From positions 5,182,952 through 5,246,951 of the forward strand of contig NC_064543.1 of the NCBI RefSeq assembly GCF_023856365.1: a stretch of 64,000 bases of DNA, in the 5' to 3' direction. Origin of the DNA: Brienomyrus brachyistius. Lineage: Eukaryota; Chordata; Actinopteri; Osteoglossiformes; Mormyridae. The translations under genes and the position numbers were made by a program. The notes beneath the pieces were generated by a model. That model worked only from the letters and a program-made list of their open reading frames with translations. It was not told the origin of the DNA and made no database searches. Of the stretch, positions 38,401 through 51,400 are shown in pieces. Within the stretch, counting starts at the first letter, position 1, and each line of letters opens with the position of its first letter.

Positions 38401-41400
38401 GTTTGTTAGACGTAAAGGAGCAGGTGCCGGCAGCCCTGCTGCTCGGGGGGGCTGTTCGCTCAGCACGGCGTCAGTTTATCTTGGTGTCTAAGTGCCTCTT
38501 AATTGCTCTCGCAATCCAGTAATTAAGAATCGCGGTGACAAAAATGAGGCTTCACAGGCGTTTTGGTCCTGAAAAAGCGAAGAGAGGAGGGAGGCAGGCT
38601 GGTCGACGGGTTCCTCGCTCCTTCGGGGTTTGAGGTCCAGCGGCGCCCCCACCCCCCCGTGTCACATGGACTTCCTCTGTTTCCTCCCACAGCCCAGTAC
38701 CTCATACTTGTGGGTAGGAAGTAGTGATGGATGGATTGATGGATGAATGAACAGACGATTAAATGTATAAAATGACTTTTCTGTCCGGCTAACTTATCCT
38801 ACTTTATAATGCTGTTAATCGGATTGTGCATTTTCACAATTGGTTGACTACATTCAGGCACTTGGGTGCCTTAAATAAATATCCTATTCTCTCCCCCCAC
38901 TGCCTGCCCGCCCCATTGAGGAGTCCTGTGCTAATCCTGGTGCTCCTCCTCATCCATGGTTATCTGAAACTCACGGCTGGTAACGACGGCCGGCCTGGAT
39001 GGATGGGAGGTGACGTCCCCCTTGGGCCTGGCCGCGTGCAGCCGCTTTGGCCCAGAGTTCCGGGGCCCCATGGCAGCACATGGCACTTAGTGAGGCCCGT
39101 AGGAGCCCCCTGTGGCCACGGCTGCCCCCACAGTCACCCTCTAATGAAATCTGTGGCCGTCCCACTGTGAGTCGCGGGGGGGGGAGGGGAGAGAACACTC
39201 ATTTTCGTAACACCCCCGTGAGGTCGCTCAGGTGGTGACACTTTATGAAAGAGTGGGTGAGATGCAGGGTAAAAACCACTACGAAACGGCTATAAATGGA
39301 AATGAGCTCATTGCACATGATGGGCAGCATCACTGGCTCTGGGAGTTTTCACTGTGCCCTATTGTCACGGGCACTTAGCTGGCAGCTCTGAGCCCAGCCG
39401 TAAAAAAGAGCCGGGAGAGGTTCTCAAGTCAGCAGTTGGTACTAGAGTCAGGAATAGCTGTTTGTGTTCAGCTGTTTTATTCCTTTATACCTTGGGGGGA
39501 GTTTTTTTTTTTTTTTTTTTCTTCCCTCCATGTATTTTAGGGTCTTTTTGCCATATTATGGGATGCCCCCTCATTCCCCAAAGCAGCCTTTGCTGGGCTT
39601 CACCCAAAGCCTTCCTCCCCTTCTACCCAGAATCCCCGGCATCTGTGACCCGTCCGAGGACGGGCAGCTCTGCATCGACCGCGCCACGGGAGTCCTTCAG
39701 CGATGCCGTCTTCAGCCCCGACGCATGTTACGATGATGTCATCAGGAAGGTGAGGTTCGCCGAGCATTCTGCCTGAGAAGCTCGTTGTCTGTCCTGCTGT
39801 TGGCGGCTGGGGCTCATCGTTGGGAATGATCCCTGTTGGTGATGGACGGTAGAGGCAGAGATGGGCTTTCTTACTCAGCCGGGACTCCTCCGGCCTCTGG
39901 CAGGCTAATGAGCTTCCTCTTGTCCCGTCACCAGTGCCGTGTGACGTCAGCACTTCCCGGGCTGCTCCCCACCTCCTCACAAGGCTTAGCAGGTCATTAT
40001 TGGACCACATGAATAGGAACCTGTCATCTCCACGGCCCAACAAAACCGGCTGTGTTTCCAAAGACCTCTTCAGTGTCCCGCGGAAACACCCGGCTGTGAC
40101 GGGCGATTTATTTATCAGGCTGCCCATGGCTGTGTGTTTCTGTATACATGATTGGGTTTAGCTGCACGGGATCTGCGTGACTCACTATCAATCAACCCCC
40201 CCACCCCCCCCTACCCGACGCATACTAATGAGACAACAAGCACATAATAGTCGCTAACTGGCAGTGACAAACACCCTCAGTTTTATGTAACCCCTTGCAG
40301 GGCCCAAATGATTTTTAATTATTTCTATGAATTCGCCTGATATTTTAACAGCAAAATGCATTTCGTTCCTCTCCATCTTGTCTCCGTCAGCAGGCGTATG
40401 ATGCAAAGCTCTTGCTTGTGTGTGTGTCTGAGGTCATGCTGTGAGTCATATTTTTCAGGAAATGGGTTCAAAACCTGCCGGCCTCATAAAGGAATATTTC
40501 TTCGCCCCCCCCCCCCCCCCCCCCACTTCTCATCTGAGAATTTGCACCAACTTCTCACATTACAGTTATAGTGCAGCAATCATCTAGTCCTCCAGGAATA
40601 TGTAACGAGACCCAGAGGGATTATGTTCATATGTAGCAAACACAGATGGAGCCCCCTAGTGGTCAAACGAGGCTGCACTCTTCCCACATGGTATCTTTAA
40701 GGGTCTCCTTCCTCTGAAGGAGAAGCAGGGCTTTGGGGGATAATGTCAGAGGCGCCTCGTGCTCTACTCCGGTGACGCCGTCCCTTCTGCCTGCAGGTCA
40801 CGGGCGCAGTGAGCGGAGACAGTGCGGTGTTCGATACAGGCCCCCCCGGCTCCACCCCTGAGGCCGAGGAGGAGAAGGATTGCCTGACGGAGGTGCCCCC
40901 CGCGCTCTGCCATTGTCCTGCGCTCGTCCGCACCGCTCGCTGTCACCCGTGCGCCGTCACAGCTGGGACCCCAGCAGGAACGGCCGCAGAGAGGCCGAGA
41001 TGAGTCAGCGCAGGTGAGTCTGAGTCTCCGCAGCCCGGATGTAGCTGCGCTTCCTCTGCAGCTCTGAGATCACTGCAAACGCTGCGGCTGCAGTTCCCCA
41101 TGAGCGCTACGTGAGGAGCTGGCCTCGTCTGAGCAGCAGTTTCGTTTTTGCTTTGCTGTCTGGCAGCCCCGCCCCCTTGGTCTTTTTTTTGGGTCGGCCC
41201 TTAATATGTCCCCCCCACCCCTGCAAGCCGACAGTCCGGCCTCCTCTGTGGGATTGACCTCCCGAGGGCCGCGTTCGGGGCCCCATCGGGACTCGGGGCT
41301 GTCTGAGGCGTCCAGCTCTGACTCTCCCCACCCACCAGAACAGCAGCATGTTCACCTTTCTGTCCTCCATCTGATCTGCCATTGTTCATCCTTTCCAGTT

Positions 41401-44400
41401 CACTGAGGAGTCTGGGGGAGCGAAAGCACACGTTTCACAAGCGAAGGTACCAACCCCCGGCTTCCTGTGCCATGCCGTGCCGCTTCCTTACAGTCTGCCG
41501 TGTTATATGTGACCACCCTCCCCGGAGGTGGGTAAGTCCAGGTCCAGAAATTAAAAATCCAGACCAAGGTTTTGTTTCAACCAACCAGTTGCATTTAAAG
41601 ACTCAGTCACACAACTGGCTGGTTGAAACAAAACCTTGGTCTGGATTTTTACTCTCTGCACCTGGACTTACCCACCCATTTCCTCTTTAAATTCCTCTTT
41701 AAATTAAACTGTGTTGTCTAACTCCATCCTCTCCTCCTCTCTGCCACCCCCATCCTCCATTTCCACTGTCTTCCCCCCCCTATCTGCATTACCAGTATGA
41801 GCTGGTGTCCCTCACAGGCACCCCAGCACCCTGACCCAGATGATATTAATGGCAGAAGGTACGATTTATCTGTGAGCCGTGGGCATGAATAGTCTCCCCC
41901 CCCCCCCCCCCCCCCCCGCTTTGGTCAGACGGGTTTTGCATGCGTGGAGGCAGCATGGCTTGTGTGAGGTTGGGTTTTTTTTTTTATTTTGGAGCCCTCC
42001 CCTGTCCCTCAAACCCCCGGCTCAGCGCTGGTAAACCTCAGACGCTGACAGGCGACGTTTCCGCCCGACCTTCCGACAGTGAGAGTGTGAGGCTGTAGCG
42101 TCTTCGGCGCTCGGCCGGCGTGCAACCCGGTCCGCACACTTTACCGTGGAACGTTAGGATGATCAGCCGCGTGCTCTGCGTCAGCGAGCCGGACCTCAGG
42201 TGAGGTGCCGGGTCTCATGGGTGCTGGTGGTGCTGCTGTGATCCGCTTCATTGCCTCCATCGCAAGTCTCCGCGAATCAGGCTTCCGTTAAATGCAGCTT
42301 CCCTCCTATCACGTCGTTAATCATCGATCAGCGCGGAAGGCTGTGAAATGCTGTAGGAAGCTACGGAACATTACGGAATGTTGAAAGCTATAGAACGTTG
42401 TAAAAGGTTGTTGAATGCTGTAGTTTTCTATGGAGCGCTGTAGACTGCTGCAGAAAGCTGTAGGGTTTTATTGAAGCTGTTTCCGGATCATCGAGCGCAG
42501 TGATTATTTCTGAACAAGCTCCTTCTCTAAATTCGCCACGTTATCTTTGACGTCCTCTTTATCCCCTTTTCCCTCTCTTCTGCCTTGACCTTGTCCCCCC
42601 TCCACCCCCCCCCATCCCCCTCCTGCCAGTCTCTGTTTCCTGAATTAAATCCCCCCCCCTCGCAATCCAGGCAATTTGTGGTGGTACTTTCTGAAGAAAA
42701 GAGATGCGGGGGGGGAGTGTCTTATCTTATTGTTCATGCATGAATACAGCATGGGGGGGGTCAGGGGTGCTGTTCTGTGTTTTCACAACCCTCAGTGTCT
42801 TAACACACACCCTCTTATGACGTGTCGACACACTAACACGGCGACGCTGTTTGGGGGTTTGGGCATTAAGTGGTCTTGTTGAGTGTCACTAACATTCTCA
42901 CGCAAGATTGCATTTAGGGCTTGAGGTCGAGGGTAAAACTTCCTGACCGTCTCTGATGACGGGATCTCCAGTCCTTCTGCTTTTTCACCTCGCTCGCTGT
43001 AACTCCAGTTACAGTCTGGAAGGCCTGACCGCAGACAGAGATGTGGAGAGGGACTTCTCCCGGCCCGGCGCCAGGTCCCAGGATCCACAGCGGCCGTCCC
43101 GGCTGGAGTCCGAGGAGCGGGGGTCTTTGGTCTCCCTCACAGAGGAAGAGCAGGAGTATGACCTGGGCGATTGCAGCAGCCTGGACAGTGAGGTAGATGC
43201 TGTGCGATACCGGCCTCGGGTCCCCCGATCTCCTCTCCCTCTTCCCGATGTACATTTCCGCGCTTAGCAGGGTTATGCTGTCCCTGAGCATCCGTTGGGT
43301 GAAAATCTGTCACTTCTTCAGGAGTATGACTGGCGATCTCCAATTTAGGAGCATTAATTCTACAAGCAAGTGGTATTAACAGCTAATGGCCTTGGTATTG
43401 ACGCACTGGGAAATCGTTTTGCTTAAAGACAAGACCGATGACAGTATTGGTGTCATGGTTCATGATTGCACATCCGTTATGAGCTCTGCAGCTCACTGTA
43501 GCGAGTAAGAGGCCTCTGGCCATTGAACACCAGGGCTGGATAGTTCTCTGCACCAGGTCTTATTTTCTTCTGGTTCTGTTGCAGAAATCGGGCCACCTGA
43601 AGCTCCGCAGCTGCTCGTCCGTAACTCTGCCCCTGACCAAGTCTGTCTCCATGCTCACCATCAGTCAGAAGGAGCTGGATCGTGAGTAAACCTTCGCCCC
43701 CCCCACCGCTGCTGCCTTTATCCCTCCCTCGGCACTCTTGTGGTGGCCTCCACATTTACCTGGAAGTCACGTGTTCAGCCGCCACCTCCCCCACCGTATC
43801 ACCCTGCTGATGGCTTAGTTCCACGTCTCACCCTGTGACCGTGTTGGGGCAGAATGCAGGTTTGAGTCTGGGCTCCGCCCCAAAAAGACCATACACGCGA
43901 CGTGATTGGCTGTGTGGCTAGAAAGGGGGAAGTGAGAGAGGGCCATCATTTTTGGTGCCTTGCTTTGCAGGCCGAGGTGTCACACGCTCAGCCCTGTGTC
44001 CTGCCTGCCTCCCCCCACGTGTTTCTGTGTGTGTGTGACCGTAAGGCGAGCCGGTATGGTGGTGGGTTCTGTACCCCACGCTCACGCTTCCTGTGTTAGG
44101 CTACACGCGCTCCTCCTCGCCGCTGGTCACTTGTACCCTCCTCCCCTTGCAGGTGCACTTCTGGGCGTGGTGTGCCTCGGGGGGGTGTGGGATCTGTCTC
44201 CGCCCTTGTGCTGTTCTAATGAGTTGCGTGCTTTGATTTTTCTGTCCCGGTTTGGGGCCCAGTGGTCGGACGGACTCGACCTAAGAGACGGATCTCCTTC
44301 TCCTTCAACATCTCTCCGATCCTCCCAAAATCTAAAACCTTCTTTTCTATCGGCTCTTCATCCAGTGATGAAGAGGAGGCTTTGAGTAAGTACAGCTCTC

Positions 44401-47052
44401 GTGTGGATCCCTGGAACAGTCCATTGGCCCTCAGTCTACCCCACCTTCCCCCCCCCCCCCCCCACTTCACCACCCTCACTAAAAATGACCGAAGACTCCT
44501 CTTAGTTGAACTTTCGTCTGTGCTAAACACTGGACCCCCCCCCCCCCCAGCACAATCCCTGTCCCCCCCCAGCACAATCCCTGATCCAGCTTATCCCAAA
44601 AAGCACTGCCCCTCCCACCCAAGGTTCAGCTATAGAAAGTCCAAATCCAGACCAAGGTTTTGCTTCAAAAGTGACAGAGAAACTCACCTGGTTGGTTGAA
44701 ACAAAACCTTAGTCTTGGTTTGTACTTTTCAGGACCTGAACTGTCCAACCTTGTCTGCAATTGATTACTTTTGTGGGTAACTTTCCCAACACCGTTTGAT
44801 GCCAAAAAAAGCATCTGCTTGTCTTCCTGCTTTCTGGTTTGTCATTTTACTAGAGCTGAAAGTCCTTCAGTGTTTGTTGTCAGAAATATAACACTGTTTT
44901 GTTAAAGGCACAGGCTGATATATAGGCTAGGAATTGGGGTTCCTTTGAAGGGTGGAGTGGGATTATAAATGGCCGATTGTGGGGGTTAGTGGGATACCTG
45001 TGTTTCCTGCCGATTGACCTTCTTTGTGTTAAATGCCCTGCTGGCATCTTGGGAGAGTCGGCTGTGAAAGTATGAACTGTGCAGACGACGGACTTCCTGC
45101 CGTAAATCATTTGTAGTGTGACACACGCTAACTGCTTTGGTGCTACAATATGAAAGGATCCAGTGATGGATCCAGCTGTGAAGTGCAGTGTCTTAGCCCC
45201 CGGAGGGTGTGGTGAAGCAGGACGGATGATCTGCTGGTCCTGTTCAGCAGATGTCGTTCACTTGTTCAAAGGCGGCCATCTTTTTCCCGGCTGGGTTCCT
45301 TTGGCAGTAATGATCCGAAGAACATGTGGTCCATGGTGTGTCTTGCGTTAATGGACAGTCCTGCCTGGGTGTTGGTGTTACACACAAGACAAACCCGATT
45401 GTGTGTGAGAGAGGCTCAGTGCTTCACCATGGCCGCTCCGCGCTTTACGAGACCGGAATTTCTCTGCTGATATCACATCGCATTTTTCCGTTTTATGATT
45501 TCACACCATTGTTGAGGCCGATTTACATCTCACCAGAGCCATTCAGATTAAGCAACATGCTCAAGTGTACAACACCAGGCCCCCTGGTATCTAGATAACT
45601 TTAGATGTGTATCTATAGCGACCAAAGGGATCTAGGAGTCAAATAAACGACACAAAAATCTACACAACGGTCTGAGAGGTTTGCAAAGTTCAGAGCAGCA
45701 TTGACTATATGCAGTGGAAAAAACCTTTTCTTGTGCATATTTTGAATACCATCCTACCACAATCCGGGTACTACGGTAAATGGTCGGTAATGCAAAGTTC
45801 ATGTTTTTTTGTAGTTGCAGTTAAAGCCACTTTTTTTTCGCTCTGTAAATTCTTGTGTGCTTCTCTCCTGATTTACTCACGGTTTCACCTGCAGCGTGTT
45901 CTGGGCCATGTTGCATTCTGGGGCGTTGCAGTCGTGGGTGCCGCATTCTGGGGGCGTTGCAGTCGTGGGTGCCGCATTCTGGGGCGTTGCAGTCGTGGGT
46001 GCTGCATTCTGGGGGCGTTGCAGTCGTGGGTGCCGCATTCTGGGGGCGTTGCAGTCGTGGGTGCCGCATTCTGGGGCGTTGCAGTCGTGGGTGCCGCATT
46101 CTGGGGGCGTTGCAGTCGTGGGTGCCGCATTCTGGGGGCGTTGCAATCGTGGGTGCCGCATTCTGGGGGCGTTGCAGTCGTGGGTGCCGCATTCTGGGGC
46201 GTTGCAGTCGTGGGTGCCGCATTCTGGGGGCGTTGCAGTCGTGGGTGCCGCATTCTGGGGCGTTGCAGTCGTGGGTGCCGCATTCTGGGGGCGTGGCAGT
46301 CGTGGGTGCCGCATTCTGGGGGCGTGGCAGTCGTGGGTGCCGCATTCTGGGGGCGTGGCAGTCGTGGGTGCCGCATTCTGGGGGCGTTGCATTCAGGATC
46401 ATCGTAGTGCATCTTCACAGTTCTATCTCTGCTCTCTCCAGGCCTCAAGTCGTTCTCCAGCATCTCGGGGTCCCTGGCCTACAGGTGAGGGGCCGCTGTC
46501 TTCATATCTCTTATCTTGTGGGGCTGGATCTCCTTCGGGGCGGGTTCCCCTTTCTGACGCGCCACATATTTGGTCGTGTGACCTTTCAGCATTTCGGAAG
46601 AGGACCCGGGACCCGGTGAGGGGAAGGCTGGCACCAAAGTCAGCCGGACGTTCAGCTACCTCAAGAACAAGATGTACAAGAAGACGAAGGTGAGTGACAC
46701 CGAGGGGGTCACTGTGGGAAACCGTGCCATCGGCGTGACATGTGACCCCGAGTGCTGCATGAAGACAGGCGTGCCTCTGCCAGTAAGCAGTGTAAACAAG
46801 ACTGTCAGAAAGCTGTTTCAGCCAAAATAACTTTTTGCGCTTGAGACCTATGTGGGGAGAATGTTATGCAGTTGGGTAAAATCCTAACTATGACTAAACC
46901 ATTCCTGCATTGTACATAACTTACCGGTTTTGTCTCTATCTTTGCACGTTTGTTCTACCCTTTAACTGTTTAAGAAACTGTATAATAATGCTGACTAACT
47001 GAATGATGGATGTATTTCTCAAAGGTGCAGAATCTCTCTCGCCAGCTCACTC

Positions 47053-47116
<64 letters not shown>

Positions 47117-48427
47117 TCACACACACACACGCACACACACACACACACACCCTCTCTCTCTCTCTCTCTCGCTATAAATAACCCTTCCCCCTTCCTCCCC
47201 CCACCTGTTGAAGACATGTCGAGACTAGCTCTCTGAGAACACTTACTCAACTAACTCCTCACTTTAGGGGAAGTTTATTGGGAAGGCAAGTCGCTTTGCT
47301 TTCGGCCTCAGGCTATAAAAATGCTCTTAAAGAACCAGGAACCAGCCTGGTGATGTAGCGGAACCCTGCGTTTCGTATCTTATTTTTCATATCATATATA
47401 TTCTATGGGTGCGTGAGACGGCACCGTCTGATGTGAGACCAGCTAGGACATCCTAACAACCGCTTTGATCAAACTGAATTTTGTTGACTGTAATATTGCT
47501 TTATACGTTATAGCTCAGTAGAACATAATTCAGTAGAGGAGAAGATCTCGCCATAATGTTGTGTGGTCATGCATAGCTGAGTGTAGGCTCCAAAGATGGA
47601 ATGTGACATTGGCAGTGTATGGAGCGGTAGGCGCTTGTTGATGCGCGTTATGCCTTTAAGGCAGACGGGGGCCCACGCCCCTATGTGCTTGCTCACTTCC
47701 TCTAACAGTGGTGGCAGCTTGATGGGAATCCACCCCCCTTACCCAGTAACAGGCAGGCTTTGCGGTCCCAGTGCGACGTGCCGGTCTTTTCCATGAGTTA
47801 TGCTACACCGAAAGTTCTGTGAGGTTCAGGCTAGCTACCTGAAGCTGAAGGACCTGTGGGCGCTGGAGGTAGGCCGCCGTCCTGAGGCCGTCCCTGCGCC
47901 CCGCACACCTGTGTGCAGACAGACACACGTCTCGCTTCATCTCCGCTTCCTCGCTGACAGTCTTTTGTTGTTCCGCTTGTACAGCAGTACAGTTAGTCGG
48001 GCTCCTGGTGCGGTTCGATGGCTGTTTTGGATCATGTTAAATAGGATTGCTTTGGACGCTTGTAGTGTTTCTGTTTGCTGTGTGCGATGGACTCGCAGGC
48101 TGGTGCAGCGTTAGGGGTTCTGCTAATCATGAGCGCCGGACCCAGTTAAACGCGGTAGTGAGCGCCTAGGTTTGTGATCTTGTGATCTTTACTGCGGAGT
48201 GAAGCTGCAAAGGGGTGTTTCTCCAGCCTCCCCCCCCCCAGGGAAACTCAGTTTTATAAAAAATCTGTGCCTGCAATCAACAAACTAAAAATGCTAAGTC
48301 GTGTATTTTGTTTGGTTACTTATGGTTAAGGTTAAGGCTGGGGGGGGGGTTAAGGGTGTCGTTGCTGGGATTAGAGTTTCGCCCATAGAAATGCATGGAA
48401 GGTCCCCAGAAAGATGTGAGTGCAGGG

Positions 48428-48458
<31 letters not shown>

Positions 48459-51400
48459 TGTGTGAAAATTGTCTTCCAGATTTTTCTAGAACCTGACTAC
48501 AGCTTCTGTCGTCTTGCCCCACAGGAGAAAGACAAAGAGAAGAGCACCGAGAGAGAGCGAGAGGCCAAGGAGAAGGACAAGAAGGCGACCAGCGGACATG
48601 TCTTCGGAGTGGGGTCTGCGTTCCTGGTCCAGTGCCACCAGTGTAACAAAGCCATCAGCGTCAAGGATGCCGCCTGTTGCCCCAGTAAGGGTCCGGCCAG
48701 CTGTGCGCGCCCCGATTCCCCCTCGCGTCCCGTCTTATGCGGGGCTGTGCGGTAACAGCCGCGGCATCGCAATCTGCACCGGATGTTGTGTTTCACAAGA
48801 TGCACAGAAGACCTGGCGTCACAGCCCTGCGAGAGCACGGCACGTGGCTTCCGTTCGGAGCGGCAGATGTTCCTGCCAGAGCCTCGTCTCAGACCCACCC
48901 GCCACCCCCCCCCCACGCCATGGTTGCCGCAGTGGGGGGGATTTTGACCGTCGGCGCGGCTAAGCGCAACAAGAGCGTGTGACTCCCCGTTTTGTCTGCC
49001 ACACACTTGGGCGGGTTCTCAATCAAGCTGCAGTCCTGGTTATCTGGCCTATTTTTGGCAGTACCTTCCCACAATGGACCCGCACCCCCCACCCATCAGA
49101 CCCCCCCCAGTGTGTTTATCACTTGTTCACAGGAAGGCTGCTGCCAAGTACCCCACTTTGGTCTCTCTCCAGTGCACACTGCTAAATGGAAAGAGGATGT
49201 GTGTGGGGGTGGCTGGGGGGGGGATTTGTGGTGTTGGTGTGGGGGGGGTACCCACCTGCCACCTGCATTGAGCTGGTTTGGTTTCATAGTGCTTGTTTCT
49301 TGGGTGATTTATGTTTATTTTCCAAAAGGCTCTGGACTAAGAAGAATTTACTCCAGTGTCTAAGGAGAGGGGGAGAGAGAGAGCGAGCGCAAAACCTGAC
49401 GGAACGATAAAACGACAGCCCGTGCTTGCCACTGCTAACCCGAGAAGCTTTTTGGTTGGACGCACGGTTTGCGCGTGTAGAACTCAGCCAGCCAATCTAG
49501 ACTGGCCTCAGTCACACGGACTGGCCACAGCCTGGGACAGAAGTTGTCCTACATCCAATTTTTTTATTTTTTTTTTTAAAGCCAGCTCTGGATCTGCTTG
49601 TGATCGAGTGGGAATTTGCTCTGCAGCCAGACCAACAATTAAGCTTGGGAAACGCCCTGCTCTTCGGCCTGCTATTGTTTTGTTTTGTTTTGTTTTGTTT
49701 AATAACTAAAACGAAGTATGAGCCATTTACCCTCCCAAAGCGTCCGCTCCGTCTGTCTGCTCGCGGGTTGGCGTGATTGTGGGTGTGAATTCAGTGTGTC
49801 CCTCTCCAACTCTACACCCGGGAAATATGCGGAGGTAGAACAGGCCCTGCTTACCCCTGTAAGGCAGCGATCGCCTTTAATCTGTAGGGGCGTGTCTTCC
49901 TAGCAGTACTCATGCTTTCGGGGTTAAAAGGTCCGTCTGTGAAGAGGCGGCACATTTGTCATTTGACCAGTCATGTGCCTGCCTTGTGATTGGACATGCT
50001 GAATTTTATGGTGGGGCTGTCCCCCCCCCCCCCCCACCAAGCCTTTCTTGCTTTACAGGGACAGTCAGGTGTGTGTGGATAGGCAAGCCTCCATTTTACG
50101 GTGACATGCATGTTTTTAAAACAGTCAAGAGACTAGAAGTTCAGTTAAAATCAGCTGTGATTTATTTGTGCTGATAACTGATGGTGGTTTGCGGCTCTGT
50201 TTCATTTCAGACTGCAGTGCGCATGTTCCCCGGAGCTGTCGGGAGTCTCTTCCTGTCTGTTCCAAAGTCAGAATGATGGTATGGCGTTGTTATGTTTTTA
50301 TAAAGTTAATTTACCTGCTATTGTACTATCTTGGCTGAGGTAGAACAGACATTGCTAAACTTGACCCTTTAATGCCTGCTGAAAAGGGACAGGTGATCGT
50401 TTCCTGTAGCCTGGTTGCATGGTAAACTGTCAGGATTTGTATTGTATTATATTTGGACATATCCAGGATATGATATTCCTAGCAAGAAAAATATGAAAAA
50501 TGCATTTAAGAGCTAAATGAAAGTCATCCCTCGCTACCTTGAACAGGATAAGCAGTTTCAGAAAATGGATGGATGGATGAAAGTCATTACCCTTCACTTT
50601 TGGACATGGGTGGTCAGGATTTTAGAATAAAACAATGAGAAATAACCTTGCTCTTTGTCTTCTAGCAACCAAAGTCCCAGTTTGCTGTTCCGGAAGCTTC
50701 CGTGATTCCTGTCGTTACTCTGAGAAACAGGGGGCCAGGTAAGGGTTTCTGCCGCGTTCTTACGGCTGTTAGGAGGCAGTGTCGTTGTTCGTGACTGTTT
50801 CCTTGAAAACGTGTGATGCGTTCGGGCTTAGTGTCGCGTGAGCGACCCTGGTCGGTTATGATGGGGCCTGAGGACCACGGCCTGCCGTCGATGCCCCGAC
50901 GACACACCAGCATTCCGGCGCCGTCCAGCAGCAGTCTGTCAAAGAGTATGTCCATCAGCAACATCGCCGGGTAAGCCACTGCCACCACTACATCTCTACA
51001 GTGTGCTCCACCCCCCAGTGACCCCCCCCCACCTCACCTGCCGGCTCTCCACGTCCAGCTCGGCGTTCGACGATGTGCCGCTGAAGGGCGTGAAATACCT
51101 ATCCCATTCCACCGACTCGCTGAACAAAACCGGCAAGGTCAACGAGTCCACAGAGTCCCTGACAGATGAAGGTTAGAGGGTCCAACTGCTCGCCTGGTCC
51201 TGCCGTCCAGTCCGGTTACCCAGAACAACTGCAGTGCTCTGCTTTGGGATATTTGGGAAGTCCATGTTAGGATCATGAAGAAAACCTGAAAAAAACATTT
51301 GACTGTAGCTTTATAAACCCGTTGCTATCTTTCATGAAGCACTACCACTGACCTTGTACAATATTCTTGGATGTGTTTAGTGGTGGTGAAAACTATAATA

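Larger units (their letters stand above)
41447..43008 (+). other. akap13 intron 11
   Basis: It holds palindromic element copy 2 (41527-41676), a poly-C tract (41896-41917), candidate first exon B with its CpG-rich lead (42010-42199), and a degenerate GCTGTAG-type array (42342-42480). Confidence 0.65.
44386..46441 (+). other. akap13 intron 14
   Basis: It holds poly-C tracts, palindromic element copy 3 (about 44621-44752) and the 30/31-bp VNTR (45905-46395). No exon recognised. Confidence 0.65.
46690..48524 (+). other. akap13 intron 16
   Basis: It holds a compound (CT)n/(CA)n microsatellite (47056-47170), a possible 39-bp cassette exon (47830-47868), and an inverted copy of the GTCCCCA-type repeat ending in (GT)n (48300-48462). 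Confidence 0.65.

Noticed and set aside
41819..41859. A 41-bp candidate exon between cctcacag and GTACGA
   Set aside because: Its phase (2 in, 1 out) does not fit exon 12, and no similarity supports it.
45709..46693. Open frames of 170-265 codons on both strands
   Set aside because: They are produced by the 30/31-bp VNTR itself, occur in several frames at once, and one runs in the opposite direction to akap13.
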